Part shown: positions 26,148-33,442 of the stretch, piece after piece | Layout of the letters: every line of letters starts with the position of its first letter | Numbering within the stretch: position 1 is the stretch's first letter | Assembly: GCF_000425205.1 (NCBI RefSeq) | Contig: NZ_AULI01000010.1 | Span: 62,001 to 126,000 of the forward strand | Length of the DNA: 64,000 nt | DNA from: Pontibacillus halophilus JSM 076056 = DSM 19796 | GTDB lineage: Bacteria; Bacillota; Bacilli; Bacillales; BH030062 | Direction: 5' to 3' | Program-made: the position numbers and the translations under genes | Notes under the pieces: generated by a model | Database searches by the model: none | What the model was told of the DNA's origin: nothing | What the model saw: only the letters and a program-made list of their open reading frames with translations

Positions 26148-27566
26148 TTACGAATACTTCTGGACAATCACCGTTTCTTCTAGTAACGGCCAGACTGCTT
26201 CAAATGGAAATCGTAAGTCCCAAAAGCTAATGCCTCGAATATCTAGCTCCACTGCTAATTGTATTTTAGCTAGTAGACTTCTAACGTCTTCAAACCATAC
26301 AATGTGCTCCTTTGTATTCGCGTCTAGATAAGTGAAATATGGCGCTTGGTCTTTCCAATCATATAGTATCTCACTCCCATAGCTTGCTGCTCGTTCAATA
26401 GCATAGGACGGGGAGATTGTCTTCGCTTTTGGATTCCCTTGCTTGTACGGAAGTGTCCAGTCTCTCCCATAGAGCGATCCACTGACCATGAGCTTATCTT
26501 TCGGGATAGCAGTCTTCGCATACTCCATGACTTTACGTATTTCTGGCAACGGAGAGATTGCTTGTGGAGGCCCACCTGCCCACCCCCATTCATACGTCAT
26601 CACAATTACGATATCAACGATTTCCCCTATCGCTTCATAATCAAACGCCTCGTACAACAGACCTTTCTGGTCAGAGCGTACTTTAGGAGCAACTGCAACA
26701 GCAACAATAAGACCTGAAGCATGAAATCGTTCTACGAGCTTCGTCAAGAAGAGGGTAAATGCCTGTTGGTCTTCTGGCAATATATATTCGAAATCAACGT
26801 TCACACCTACATATCCTTTCTCCTTACAGAGGGAAAGCAGTTGATCTAATAGTGTCGTTTGAATGTTTGAATCTGTAAGAACGGTATGGACAAGGTCAGA
26901 GCTGAAGCCTTTGTCGTCAAAGTTCGTGAGGCATAACATGGGAGCTACCCCATTTCCGATAGCTGCGTTTACATAGGAATCGTCTTTGATTGGACCAAGC
27001 GTACCATTCTTTCTCACATTATAACTAAACGGACACACATACGTTAGTTGACCTGCGACTTTCTCTAATTTGTGAATACCCTCCTGCAGAATTATAGTTG
27101 AATAACCGTTGACTTCTAAGACAGGGCGTTGTTCACGTGGAATGTATAGCTTCTGACCAATCCGAATTAGTCCATTAGCAGGCAATCCATTCACATCAAT
27201 AAGCCGTTTAACAGATACCCCGTAATCCTTAGACAATTGCCACAACGTGTCCCCCGGCTCTACCGTATGTAGTTGATTCGGTATTGACACCATTTGTCCG
27301 ACGGCAAGGAAATTCGGGTCTTTTATCCCGTTGTGGTCTACAAGCGACTGTACGGAAAGGCCGTAGATGGATGCAATCTTGGTTAATGTATCCCCCGGTG
27401 TAACCGTGTATACCCGGCTCCTTAATGGAATAAAGAGTGCCTGCCCAATTACTAACGTATCTGCATCTACGAGATCATTCGCATACTGGATTTGATTGAT
27501 TTCTGTACGGTATAAGTTCGCAATCTTGTATAACGTGTCCCCTCGTTTCACTACATGATTGGTCAT
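26148..27566 (-). CDS. Spore cortex-lytic LysM-GH18 N-acetylglucosaminidase (SleL/YaaH-like)
   Basis: A 472-residue germination-associated enzyme. Three LysM peptidoglycan-binding domains (about 4-47, 52-96 and 100-143, each with GDTL and ending in (F/S/Y)IP) precede a GH18 barrel (~153-465). The catalytic acid is Glu260 in GVNVDFEYI, the DxE motif of the YaaH/SleL group. YaaH and SleL normally have two LysM domains; this has three. There is no signal peptide, in line with synthesis in the mother cell or forespore. GGAGGGGG precedes ATG 27566. Confidence 0.9.
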   Translation of the reverse strand: MTNHVVKRGDTLYKIANLYRTEINQIQYANDLVDADTLVIGQALFIPLRSRVYTVTPGDTLTKIASIYGLSVQSLVDHNGIKDPNFLAVGQMVSIPNQLHTVEPGDTLWQLSKDYGVSVKRLIDVNGLPANGLIRIGQKLYIPREQRPVLEVNGYSTIILQEGIHKLEKVAGQLTYVCPFSYNVRKNGTLGPIKDDSYVNAAIGNGVAPMLCLTNFDDKGFSSDLVHTVLTDSNIQTTLLDQLLSLCKEKGYVGVNVDFEYILPEDQQAFTLFLTKLVERFHASGLIVAVAVAPKVRSDQKGLLYEAFDYEAIGEIVDIVIVMTYEWGWAGGPPQAISPLPEIRKVMEYAKTAIPKDKLMVSGSLYGRDWTLPYKQGNPKAKTISPSYAIERAASYGSEILYDWKDQAPYFTYLDANTKEHIVWFEDVRSLLAKIQLAVELDIRGISFWDLRFPFEAVWPLLEETVIVQKYS

Positions 27567-27615
27567 CCTTCCCCCTCCTTCGTACTACTTTATGATTCAC
27601 TACCCCATGAGATAA

Positions 27616-27657
27616 CAAAAAAGAGCCCCTCTTGCCAGTAGGCAAAAGGCGCTCTCT
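27616..27657 (-). terminator. Terminator after ypjP
   Basis: GAGCGCC....GGGGCTC with an inner TTTGCC/GGCAAG hairpin, followed by TTTTTT on the minus strand. Confidence 0.8.
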
Positions 27658-27665
27658 GTTTAGCT

Positions 27666-28280
27666 TTAGGAAGTCATCCACTTTGGAGGTGTATTCTTAT
27701 CCCAATACACGTCACCAATCACATAGTGCTCTTCAAATTGATCCTTGTAACTATGGTAGTGGAAATTAAACCAATACCCTTCACCTGGTCGGTTGTCTCG
27801 TCTCACGTGGAATTTCGCCAGTACTTCTTCTGTACGACCATCCTGCACATTAAAGATTCGTTCACCATAACCAGCGCTTGGCGTCTCCGCTACTTCTAGA
27901 TACCTTGTTCGGTCTTCTCCAAGTTCTACGGTTAATTGCTGTATAACTTCTTCTATACGTGGGAGAATAACTTCTTCCATTTCATCTTCTACTTTTTGAT
28001 AGATTTTAGGCCCCAATTTCGTAATTGTTTGTTCCTTTGCTTGGTCAGCCATCCATTGCACAGGGTCGGAGACATACGCGTCCCCATCACTACTATAATC
28101 AAGTCCCCCTTCGTACGGAATGGTAGATTTCAAGTGGAGGGGTGTTGTCTTAAATGAATCCTCTTTTTCTATTTTACCTTGGTCTGCTACCTTCGCATCA
28201 ATGTCTATAGAAGGTACGTACATACCAAGCGTCATTACGGCAACGAGGGCTACAAATCCCTTCCGCATCCATCGCTTCAT
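27666..28280 (-). CDS. ypjP: YpjP-family protein
   Basis: A 204-residue exported protein resembling B. subtilis YpjP: a signal-like N-terminus (MKRWMRKGFVALVAVMTLGMY), then a middle with YVSDPVQWMADQAKEQTI-type helices and a C-terminus with GYWFNFHYHSYKDQFEEHY and DVYWDKNTPPKWMTS, the most conserved part of the family. The function is unknown. The frame is open to 28325, but AAAGGAG is spaced for ATG 28280. Own terminator downstream. Confidence 0.82.
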   Translation of the reverse strand: MKRWMRKGFVALVAVMTLGMYVPSIDIDAKVADQGKIEKEDSFKTTPLHLKSTIPYEGGLDYSSDGDAYVSDPVQWMADQAKEQTITKLGPKIYQKVEDEMEEVILPRIEEVIQQLTVELGEDRTRYLEVAETPSAGYGERIFNVQDGRTEEVLAKFHVRRDNRPGEGYWFNFHYHSYKDQFEEHYVIGDVYWDKNTPPKWMTS

Positions 28281-28435
28281 TACACATAACTCCTTTATAT
28301 GTATACCTTCTCTACATTCTATCATGAATAGAGATAGAAGCGTTCAGAAAAGTCCGTTATTTCACAAAAGATTCATCACATAATCCCTTTGGTTAAAATG
28401 ATGCTAGCCCTGTTCACCCCGTTTACTTCTTCCTA

Positions 28436-28471
28436 TTAAAAAAAGGAACCCAAGAGATTGGGTTCCTTTCG
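28436..28471 (-). terminator. Terminator after 3-hydroxybutyrate dehydrogenase
   Basis: AAAGGAACCCAA pairs with TTGGGTTCCTTT, followed by seven Ts on the minus strand. Confidence 0.92.
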
Positions 28472-28481
28472 AAAGACTCAC

Positions 28482-29258
28482 TTATTGAGCTGTGTAACCA
28501 CCATCAAGAACAACTGCTTGACCTGTTACTCCTTTAGCTTTGTCGCTAGATAGGAATAGAGCGTAGTCAGCAATTTCTTCTGTTTGGATTAGACGCTTCT
28601 GAGGTACAAGTGGGAAGATAACCTCTTCAAATACTTGGTCTTTCGTGATGCCGCGTGTAGTCGCGATATCTTCTAGTTGACCTTGTACAAGTGGCGTATC
28701 TACATAACCTGGGCAAAGCGCGTTAACTGTGATACCTTGGTCAGCTGTTTCAAGTGCTGAAACTTTAGTAAGACCAATGACACCATGCTTCGCACTGTTG
28801 TATGCAGCTTTACCAGAGAAGCCAATTAAGCCGTTAATAGAAGCCATGTTAATGATACGGCCGAAGCCTTGGTTACGCATATGTGGAATTGCGTATTTAG
28901 TTGCCATGAACGGACCAACAAGCATGATGTTGATCATTTGTTGATACTTCTCAGTTGGGAACTCTTCTAAGTTCGCAACGTGCTGAAGACCAGCATTGTT
29001 CACAAGGATGTCAAGACGACCATAATGTTCAATTGTCTGGTCGATTGCTGCCTTTACATCTTCTTCGTTCGAAACGTCACATTTTAGTCCAATTGCATCA
29101 TGACCTTTCTCACGTAGAGAAGCTGCAACTTCTTTTGTTTTTTCTTCATTTAAGTCTGTAATAACAACTTTAGCGCCTTCATCAGCGTATTTTTGGGCAA
29201 TATCTAGTCCAATACCGCTAGCGGAACCTGTTACTAGTGCTACACGATTTTCAACCAT
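28482..29258 (-). CDS. 3-hydroxybutyrate dehydrogenase
   Basis: A 258-residue SDR enzyme interconverting (R)-3-hydroxybutyrate and acetoacetate with NAD. It has TGSASGIG at the cofactor site, NNAGLQHVANLEEFP (the QHV...EEFP stretch marks this subfamily, as in B. subtilis YxjF), catalytic AYNSAKHG, and LCPGYVDTPLV. TAAGGAGG precedes ATG 29258. It diverges from the LysR gene at 29382. The window shows no polyhydroxybutyrate synthase, so the role could be ketone-body use. Confidence 0.9.
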   Translation of the reverse strand: MVENRVALVTGSASGIGLDIAQKYADEGAKVVITDLNEEKTKEVAASLREKGHDAIGLKCDVSNEEDVKAAIDQTIEHYGRLDILVNNAGLQHVANLEEFPTEKYQQMINIMLVGPFMATKYAIPHMRNQGFGRIINMASINGLIGFSGKAAYNSAKHGVIGLTKVSALETADQGITVNALCPGYVDTPLVQGQLEDIATTRGITKDQVFEEVIFPLVPQKRLIQTEEIADYALFLSSDKAKGVTGQAVVLDGGYTAQ

Positions 29259-29381
29259 GATTCTACCTCCTTAAGTATCTATCAAATATAATTGACTAGT
29301 ACAGTTTACCGAGACTATGATGAATCTGTAAAGCAATTTGTTCATAAAATATTTATATTATATTAGATAGGAGCTGTTGAC

Positions 29382-30263
29382 ATGGATGTCAGACAATTAC
29401 AATATTTTATAGAAGTAGCAAAACAAGGTAGTTTCACAAAGGCATCTCAAGCGCTCCACCTGTCCCAACCAGCATTAAGTAAAATGATCCGTAATTTAGA
29501 GACTGAACTCGATGTCACCTTGCTAGACCGCTCAAAGAAACAAATTCACCTAACAGACTCAGGCAAAGTTGTCTATGAACAAGCCCAACGCGTTATGGGG
29601 ATGATGGACGATTTGACCTCTTCCTTATATGACACAGTCCATTTAAAGAAAGGCACAATCCATTTCGGCTTGCCACCTCTAATTGGGACCCTCTTCTTCC
29701 CTGAGATTATTGCCGAGTTCCGCAAACGTTACCCAGGACTATCAATCAAAATCTCAGAATTCGGTGCAATCAAGGTCGAGCGTACAGTAGAAGATGGAGA
29801 TAATGATCTCGGGGTAACCGTAGGCCCTGTTGATGATACGCTGTTTCACTCCTATCCACTGAATAAAGAACCAATGAAGGTTGCCCTTCCTTATCACCAT
29901 CCACTTGCACACCGCGAAACCATTAAGTTGGCTGAACTCCGTGACGAGAAATTTATTTTCTTTCATGAGGACTTTGCCATGCACGAAATGATTCGACAAC
30001 AATGTATTGAGAAAGGATTCGAGCCTGATGTAGAACTTGAGACTTCCCAGTGGGATTTCATGGTCGAGATGATTGGGGCGAATATTGGCATTGCGATTCT
30101 GCCGCAATCCATATGCGAGCGTATCAGCACACCTAAAGTTACCAGCATCCCTTTAACGGACCCAGTTATTCCATGGGATTTGCAAATCATTATGAGAAAG
30201 GACCGTTACCAGTCTTATGCAGCTAGAGCTTTCCTTGAATTTATCCAAACGCACAAATCATAA
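29382..30263 (+). CDS. cidR: LysR-family regulator, CidR-like
   Basis: A 293-residue transcription factor. N-terminal winged helix (MDVRQLQYFIEVAKQGSFTKA; SQPALSKMIRNLE) and a periplasmic-binding-like effector domain from ~90. It is followed by cidA-cidB on the same strand, as in staphylococcal cidR-cidABC and B. subtilis ywbI-ywbHG, where CidR activates holin-like genes in response to acetate or overflow metabolism. It also diverges from the hydroxybutyrate dehydrogenase gene, which could be a second target. ATAGGAG precedes the ATG. Confidence 0.85.
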   Translation: MDVRQLQYFIEVAKQGSFTKASQALHLSQPALSKMIRNLETELDVTLLDRSKKQIHLTDSGKVVYEQAQRVMGMMDDLTSSLYDTVHLKKGTIHFGLPPLIGTLFFPEIIAEFRKRYPGLSIKISEFGAIKVERTVEDGDNDLGVTVGPVDDTLFHSYPLNKEPMKVALPYHHPLAHRETIKLAELRDEKFIFFHEDFAMHEMIRQQCIEKGFEPDVELETSQWDFMVEMIGANIGIAILPQSICERISTPKVTSIPLTDPVIPWDLQIIMRKDRYQSYAARAFLEFIQTHKS

Positions 30264-30278
30264 CTAAAAGTTATGATT
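30256..30278 (+). repeat. Perfect hairpin overlapping the cidR stop codon
   Basis: AATCATAACT and AGTTATGATT are perfect 10-base arms around AAA, and the TAA stop is inside the left arm. No T-run follows, so it is not a standard terminator. Confidence 0.6.
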
Positions 30279-30296
30279 CAGATGAACATTATGTAT

Positions 30297-30325
30297 TTCA
30301 CTTATCGTTATATTCCTCTTAAACT
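30297..30325 (+). promoter_or_regulatory. Possible sigma-A promoter of cidAB
   Basis: TTCACT, 17 bases, TAAACT; about 70 bases before cidA. Weak boxes are expected for a LysR-activated promoter. Confidence 0.35.
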
Positions 30326-30393
30326 AGACTCATGATAAAAAAATGACAGGTTAAAAGACTGTTGCAACATCAATAAGAGAGGAGTAACGATAA

Positions 30394-30768
30394 ATGGTGA
30401 AATACTGGTTCACGGTAGCTTTGCAATTCATATTAATTAATGTATTCTTTGGCGCTGGATTAGTACTACAGCATCTAACACACGCACCAATCCCAGGTAG
30501 TATTTTCGGTTTGTTGCTTCTCTTTATCGCTCTTAAATGGAATGTAATTAAGTTGCAGTGGGTTGAAGAGGCAGGGAAATGGCTGTTAGCAGAGTTACTG
30601 CTGTTCTTTATCCCGGCTGCTGTTGGCATTGTCCAATATCCAGACCTTGCAGGATGGGAAGGAATACGAATCCTACTCATCATCGTCGTAAGTACCGTAT
30701 CCGTCATGGCTGTCACAGGCGTCGTAGCTGACCGCATAGCGAAACGCAGAAAGGAGGAAGCTGCATGA
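30394..30768 (+). CDS. cidA: Holin-like protein CidA
   Basis: A 124-residue LrgA/CidA-family membrane protein with four helices. The APIPGSIFGLLLLFIALKW segment (~32-50) is the family signature and LLFFIPAAVGIVQY lies near residue 70. It regulates murein hydrolase activity and metabolite/pyruvate movement with CidB. GAGGAG lies eight bases before ATG 30394. Stop overlaps the cidB start (ATGA). Confidence 0.92.
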   Translation: MVKYWFTVALQFILINVFFGAGLVLQHLTHAPIPGSIFGLLLLFIALKWNVIKLQWVEEAGKWLLAELLLFFIPAAVGIVQYPDLAGWEGIRILLIIVVSTVSVMAVTGVVADRIAKRRKEEAA

Positions 30769-31445
30769 GCTATTTGCTCCTCACACTTGCTGTCTATGCA
30801 CTAAGTAAACTCTTGTATAAGCGGTTCAAACAATCGTGGCTCACACCACTTCTGGTTGCCCCGGTCCTATTAATCGCCATTCTCGTTGTCTTTAAGATTC
30901 CCTTTCATCAATATGAGTCAGGGACAAGCTCTATTAGCTACTTTTTAGGTCCTGCTACCGTAGCTTTTGCGATACCGATGTATAAACACTTGCATCTGAT
31001 TAAGAAATTCACAATTGAGATTATTGGAAGTATTACAGCTGGTTCAACCTTTGCTGTTCTGTCTTCCTTTATCCTCGCTTCTATCGTTCAATTAAGTGGT
31101 AGCTTTGTGACAAGCATTCTCCCAAGGTCAATAACAACGCCAATTGCAATGGAGGTCTCAAAGACCATTGGTGGTGTCCCGACATTAACAGCAGCGTTTG
31201 TCGTGATAACAGGGATTATCGGAAGTATTGTCGGACCCTCCATCGTTAAGTTGTTTCACTTAAAGTCTCCAGTTGCGAAAGGGCTCTCGCTCGGTACTGC
31301 CGCTCACGGAGCTGGCACGTCCAAGGCGTTTGAATTTGGTGACCAGGAAGGTACTTTCTCAAGTTTAGCGATGATTATTGCGGCTGCCATTACGCTCTTA
31401 TGGGGCAATACATGGATGCCTGCCTTACAGAACTGGATGATATAA
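30765..31445 (+). CDS. cidB: CidB/LrgB-family membrane protein
   Basis: A 226-residue integral membrane partner of CidA. Signatures are YFLGPATVAFAIPMYKHL near residue 60, PRSITTPIAMEVSKTIGG near residue 122, and GTAAHGAGTSKAFEFG near residue 182. The ATG overlaps the cidA stop by four bases and AAAGGAGGAAGC lies before it. Ends 1-2 bases before a strong hairpin. Confidence 0.93.
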   Translation: MSYLLLTLAVYALSKLLYKRFKQSWLTPLLVAPVLLIAILVVFKIPFHQYESGTSSISYFLGPATVAFAIPMYKHLHLIKKFTIEIIGSITAGSTFAVLSSFILASIVQLSGSFVTSILPRSITTPIAMEVSKTIGGVPTLTAAFVVITGIIGSIVGPSIVKLFHLKSPVAKGLSLGTAAHGAGTSKAFEFGDQEGTFSSLAMIIAAAITLLWGNTWMPALQNWMI

Positions 31446-31494
31446 AGAACCACCGCTCAAAAGAATGTATTCCTCTGAGCGGTGGTTCTTTATT
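31444..31494. terminator. Bidirectional terminator between cidB and a convergent gene
   Basis: AAAGAACCACCGCTCA pairs with TGAGCGGTGGTTCTTT around a 16-base loop. The stop codon of the opposite gene (31490) lies within the right side. Confidence 0.88.
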
Positions 31495-31897
31495 GTTCCT
31501 TTAATAGGATTGTTTCTTGTTTCAACTCTTGTCCATCTTTCCAATCTAGCGACAGTTGGACAGTTGAATCGGATTGTGGGCGTTCGTCAAATTCAGCAAA
31601 TTGAAGTGTATCCTGTACGACCACGTCAATTTGTTCCTTTAAATACTTTCCTTCAACGGATTGGCCATCTACTTTATAATCTAATCGTATGAGTTCGAGA
31701 CGATCCCTCTCTACATCCCCATTATAATAAAGCTGCCCAAAGTACGTACCTTTAGATTGTTCATCCTCTGTAATCGCGACTTTCCATTCCCCACTTTGGC
31801 TAATCCCTTCCCAAGTAGGAGTCTTAAATAAAGACGCATAGATGATTAATCCAAGAATAATGACACCGATGAGGCTAATGCTTGTTGTGCGTTTCAC
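31490..31897 (-). CDS. Hypothetical membrane-anchored protein
   Basis: A 135-residue protein not recognised. It has an N-terminal helix (ISLIGVIILGLIIYASLF, ~6-23) and an external, acidic, beta-rich domain (GEWKVAITEDEQSKGTYFGQLYY; YKVDGQSVEGKYLKEQ). GTG start 31897 with AGAGGG seven bases upstream. It follows another secreted unknown by ~60 bases and may be co-transcribed with it. Confidence 0.65.
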   Translation of the reverse strand: MKRTTSISLIGVIILGLIIYASLFKTPTWEGISQSGEWKVAITEDEQSKGTYFGQLYYNGDVERDRLELIRLDYKVDGQSVEGKYLKEQIDVVVQDTLQFAEFDERPQSDSTVQLSLDWKDGQELKQETILLKEQ

Positions 31898-31959
31898 GTT
31901 AGATCCCTCTTTTATTATGCTACCTATAGGTTACCCCGAGGGGAAAACGCTTAATCTAC

Positions 31960-32454
31960 TTATTTCGTATGGTCCATAAATGCTAGAGCAGTTTGAATCA
32001 GCTTATCTTTACTGACGGTTTCATCTCTTGAGCTTTCTCCCATAGAACGGTACGTTAGTTCATAGTAGAGGTCTCCTTGTTTCCATGTCAACGTCTTTGA
32101 GAATCCATTGTCTACGTATCCTCCAGGAATTCGTTGATCAATCAGAATTGGTGATTCCCCACGGAGGCTTTCTTGTTGTTCTGTTGAAATCTGAATAGAC
32201 AATACATGGTTCTCATCAGAAAATGTAGTAAGTTGAATATCATCGTTTGCTTTACTTACGGGTTCGACTAGTGTATTGGATGTTTGAATAGGTAGGTAAT
32301 CAGGCCAATGGATGGAATGAGGATAGTCGTTAAGTTGTTCTTGAACGTCACTTGTATCCCATTTGTAAAATCCGTCGGGCGCTGATTCAATGATAAAATT
32401 AGAAGGTATTAAAAAGAGCAAAGTTAAACCTAGTATCCGAATGAACATCCTCAT
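31960..32454 (-). CDS. Hypothetical secreted protein
   Basis: A 164-residue exported protein not assigned to a family. Signal peptide ~1-25 (ILGLTLLFLIPSNFIIESA). The mature part has WPDYLPIQTSNTLVEPVSK and GYVDNGFSKTLTWKQGDLYYELTYRS, resembling DUF4367-type domains that assess outer stress, but this is only a resemblance. AAGGGTGG precedes ATG 32454. Confidence 0.6.
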   Translation of the reverse strand: MRMFIRILGLTLLFLIPSNFIIESAPDGFYKWDTSDVQEQLNDYPHSIHWPDYLPIQTSNTLVEPVSKANDDIQLTTFSDENHVLSIQISTEQQESLRGESPILIDQRIPGGYVDNGFSKTLTWKQGDLYYELTYRSMGESSRDETVSKDKLIQTALAFMDHTK

Positions 32455-32613
32455 GCCAAAACCACCCTTAGTTTGAATTCTCTTTTATTTTATCAAATAT
32501 CAGCACCTCATTGAGACTAATTTTCTAATAAAATTCTGTAAATAATTATTACACAATTTAACAACCTTGAAACATTCTTCTCATTTCAATTAGTAGTTTG
32601 TCTGCCGCTGCCC

Positions 32614-33357
32614 CTATTCACTTTGTTCAGTCACAATAACCGGGCCATCCTTCGTGATATGGATCGTATGTTCAAATTGCGCTGCCCAAGACTCATCTAG
32701 CGTCCTTGCGGTCCAGCCATTGTCATCCTTCACTGCAAACCAATTCCCATCCGTCAGCATCGGCTCAATAGTAATAAACATCCCTTCCCTAAGCACTTCC
32801 CCTGTTCCTTTCTGTCCGTAATGAGGAATATTAGGTGGTTCATGGATTGTCTTGCCAATCCCATGCCCTACGAATTGACGTACAACACTAAAGTGAGCTG
32901 ATTCTGCATAACGTTGTATGGCTGCGCCTATATCTCCGACGCGATTGCCTACGACCGCTTGTTGAATACCAATGTCAAGCGCGTGCTTAGTCGCATGGAG
33001 CAAGTTCACTGCACGCTCATGAGGGGCCCCCACCAGATAACTCCAAGCAGAATCAGCTAACCCACCTTGATAATTGGCAACGAAATCAATAGTAACTAGA
33101 TCGCCATCCTTTAACGGTGTACGACGAGGAAAGCCATGACAGATCTCGTCGTTCACAGAGGCACATGTTGCATAAGGATAATCCCGATACCCTTTTTGTT
33201 CTGGAGTCGCGCCATGCGTTCGTAGATAGTTCTCTACGAATGAATCCAATTCAAGTGTCGACACTCCAGGTACAATCCGGTCTCTTAGTTGCTCGTGACA
33301 TGAAGCTACTAGTTCACCCGCTTTGTACACATTCTTTATCTGTTTCTCCTTATTCAT
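32614..33357 (-). CDS. mapB: Methionine aminopeptidase, type I
   Basis: Removes the N-terminal methionine from new proteins; 247 residues. The metal ligands align with E. coli MetAP: Asp91, Asp102, His165, Glu198 and Glu229, plus the substrate-facing His74 in ICHGFP. It is the stand-alone type (B. subtilis MapB/YflG) rather than the one in the ribosomal operon. AAGGGG precedes ATG 33357. Lies downstream of the ABC exporter terminator, so it should have its own promoter. Confidence 0.94.
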   Translation of the reverse strand: MNKEKQIKNVYKAGELVASCHEQLRDRIVPGVSTLELDSFVENYLRTHGATPEQKGYRDYPYATCASVNDEICHGFPRRTPLKDGDLVTIDFVANYQGGLADSAWSYLVGAPHERAVNLLHATKHALDIGIQQAVVGNRVGDIGAAIQRYAESAHFSVVRQFVGHGIGKTIHEPPNIPHYGQKGTGEVLREGMFITIEPMLTDGNWFAVKDDNGWTARTLDESWAAQFEHTIHITKDGPVIVTEQSE

Positions 33358-33396
33358 CTGTTCATCCCCTTCCGTTTCTCTATCCTATGTTCATGA

Positions 33397-33437
33397 TAAA
33401 CAAAAAAAGCCGATTTACGTATGTAAATCGACTTTTA
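33397..33437 (-). terminator. Terminator after the ABC exporter operon
   Basis: AGTCGATTTAC pairs with GTAAATCGGCT, followed by seven Ts on the minus strand. Confidence 0.88.
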
Positions 33438-33442
33438 ACGTG

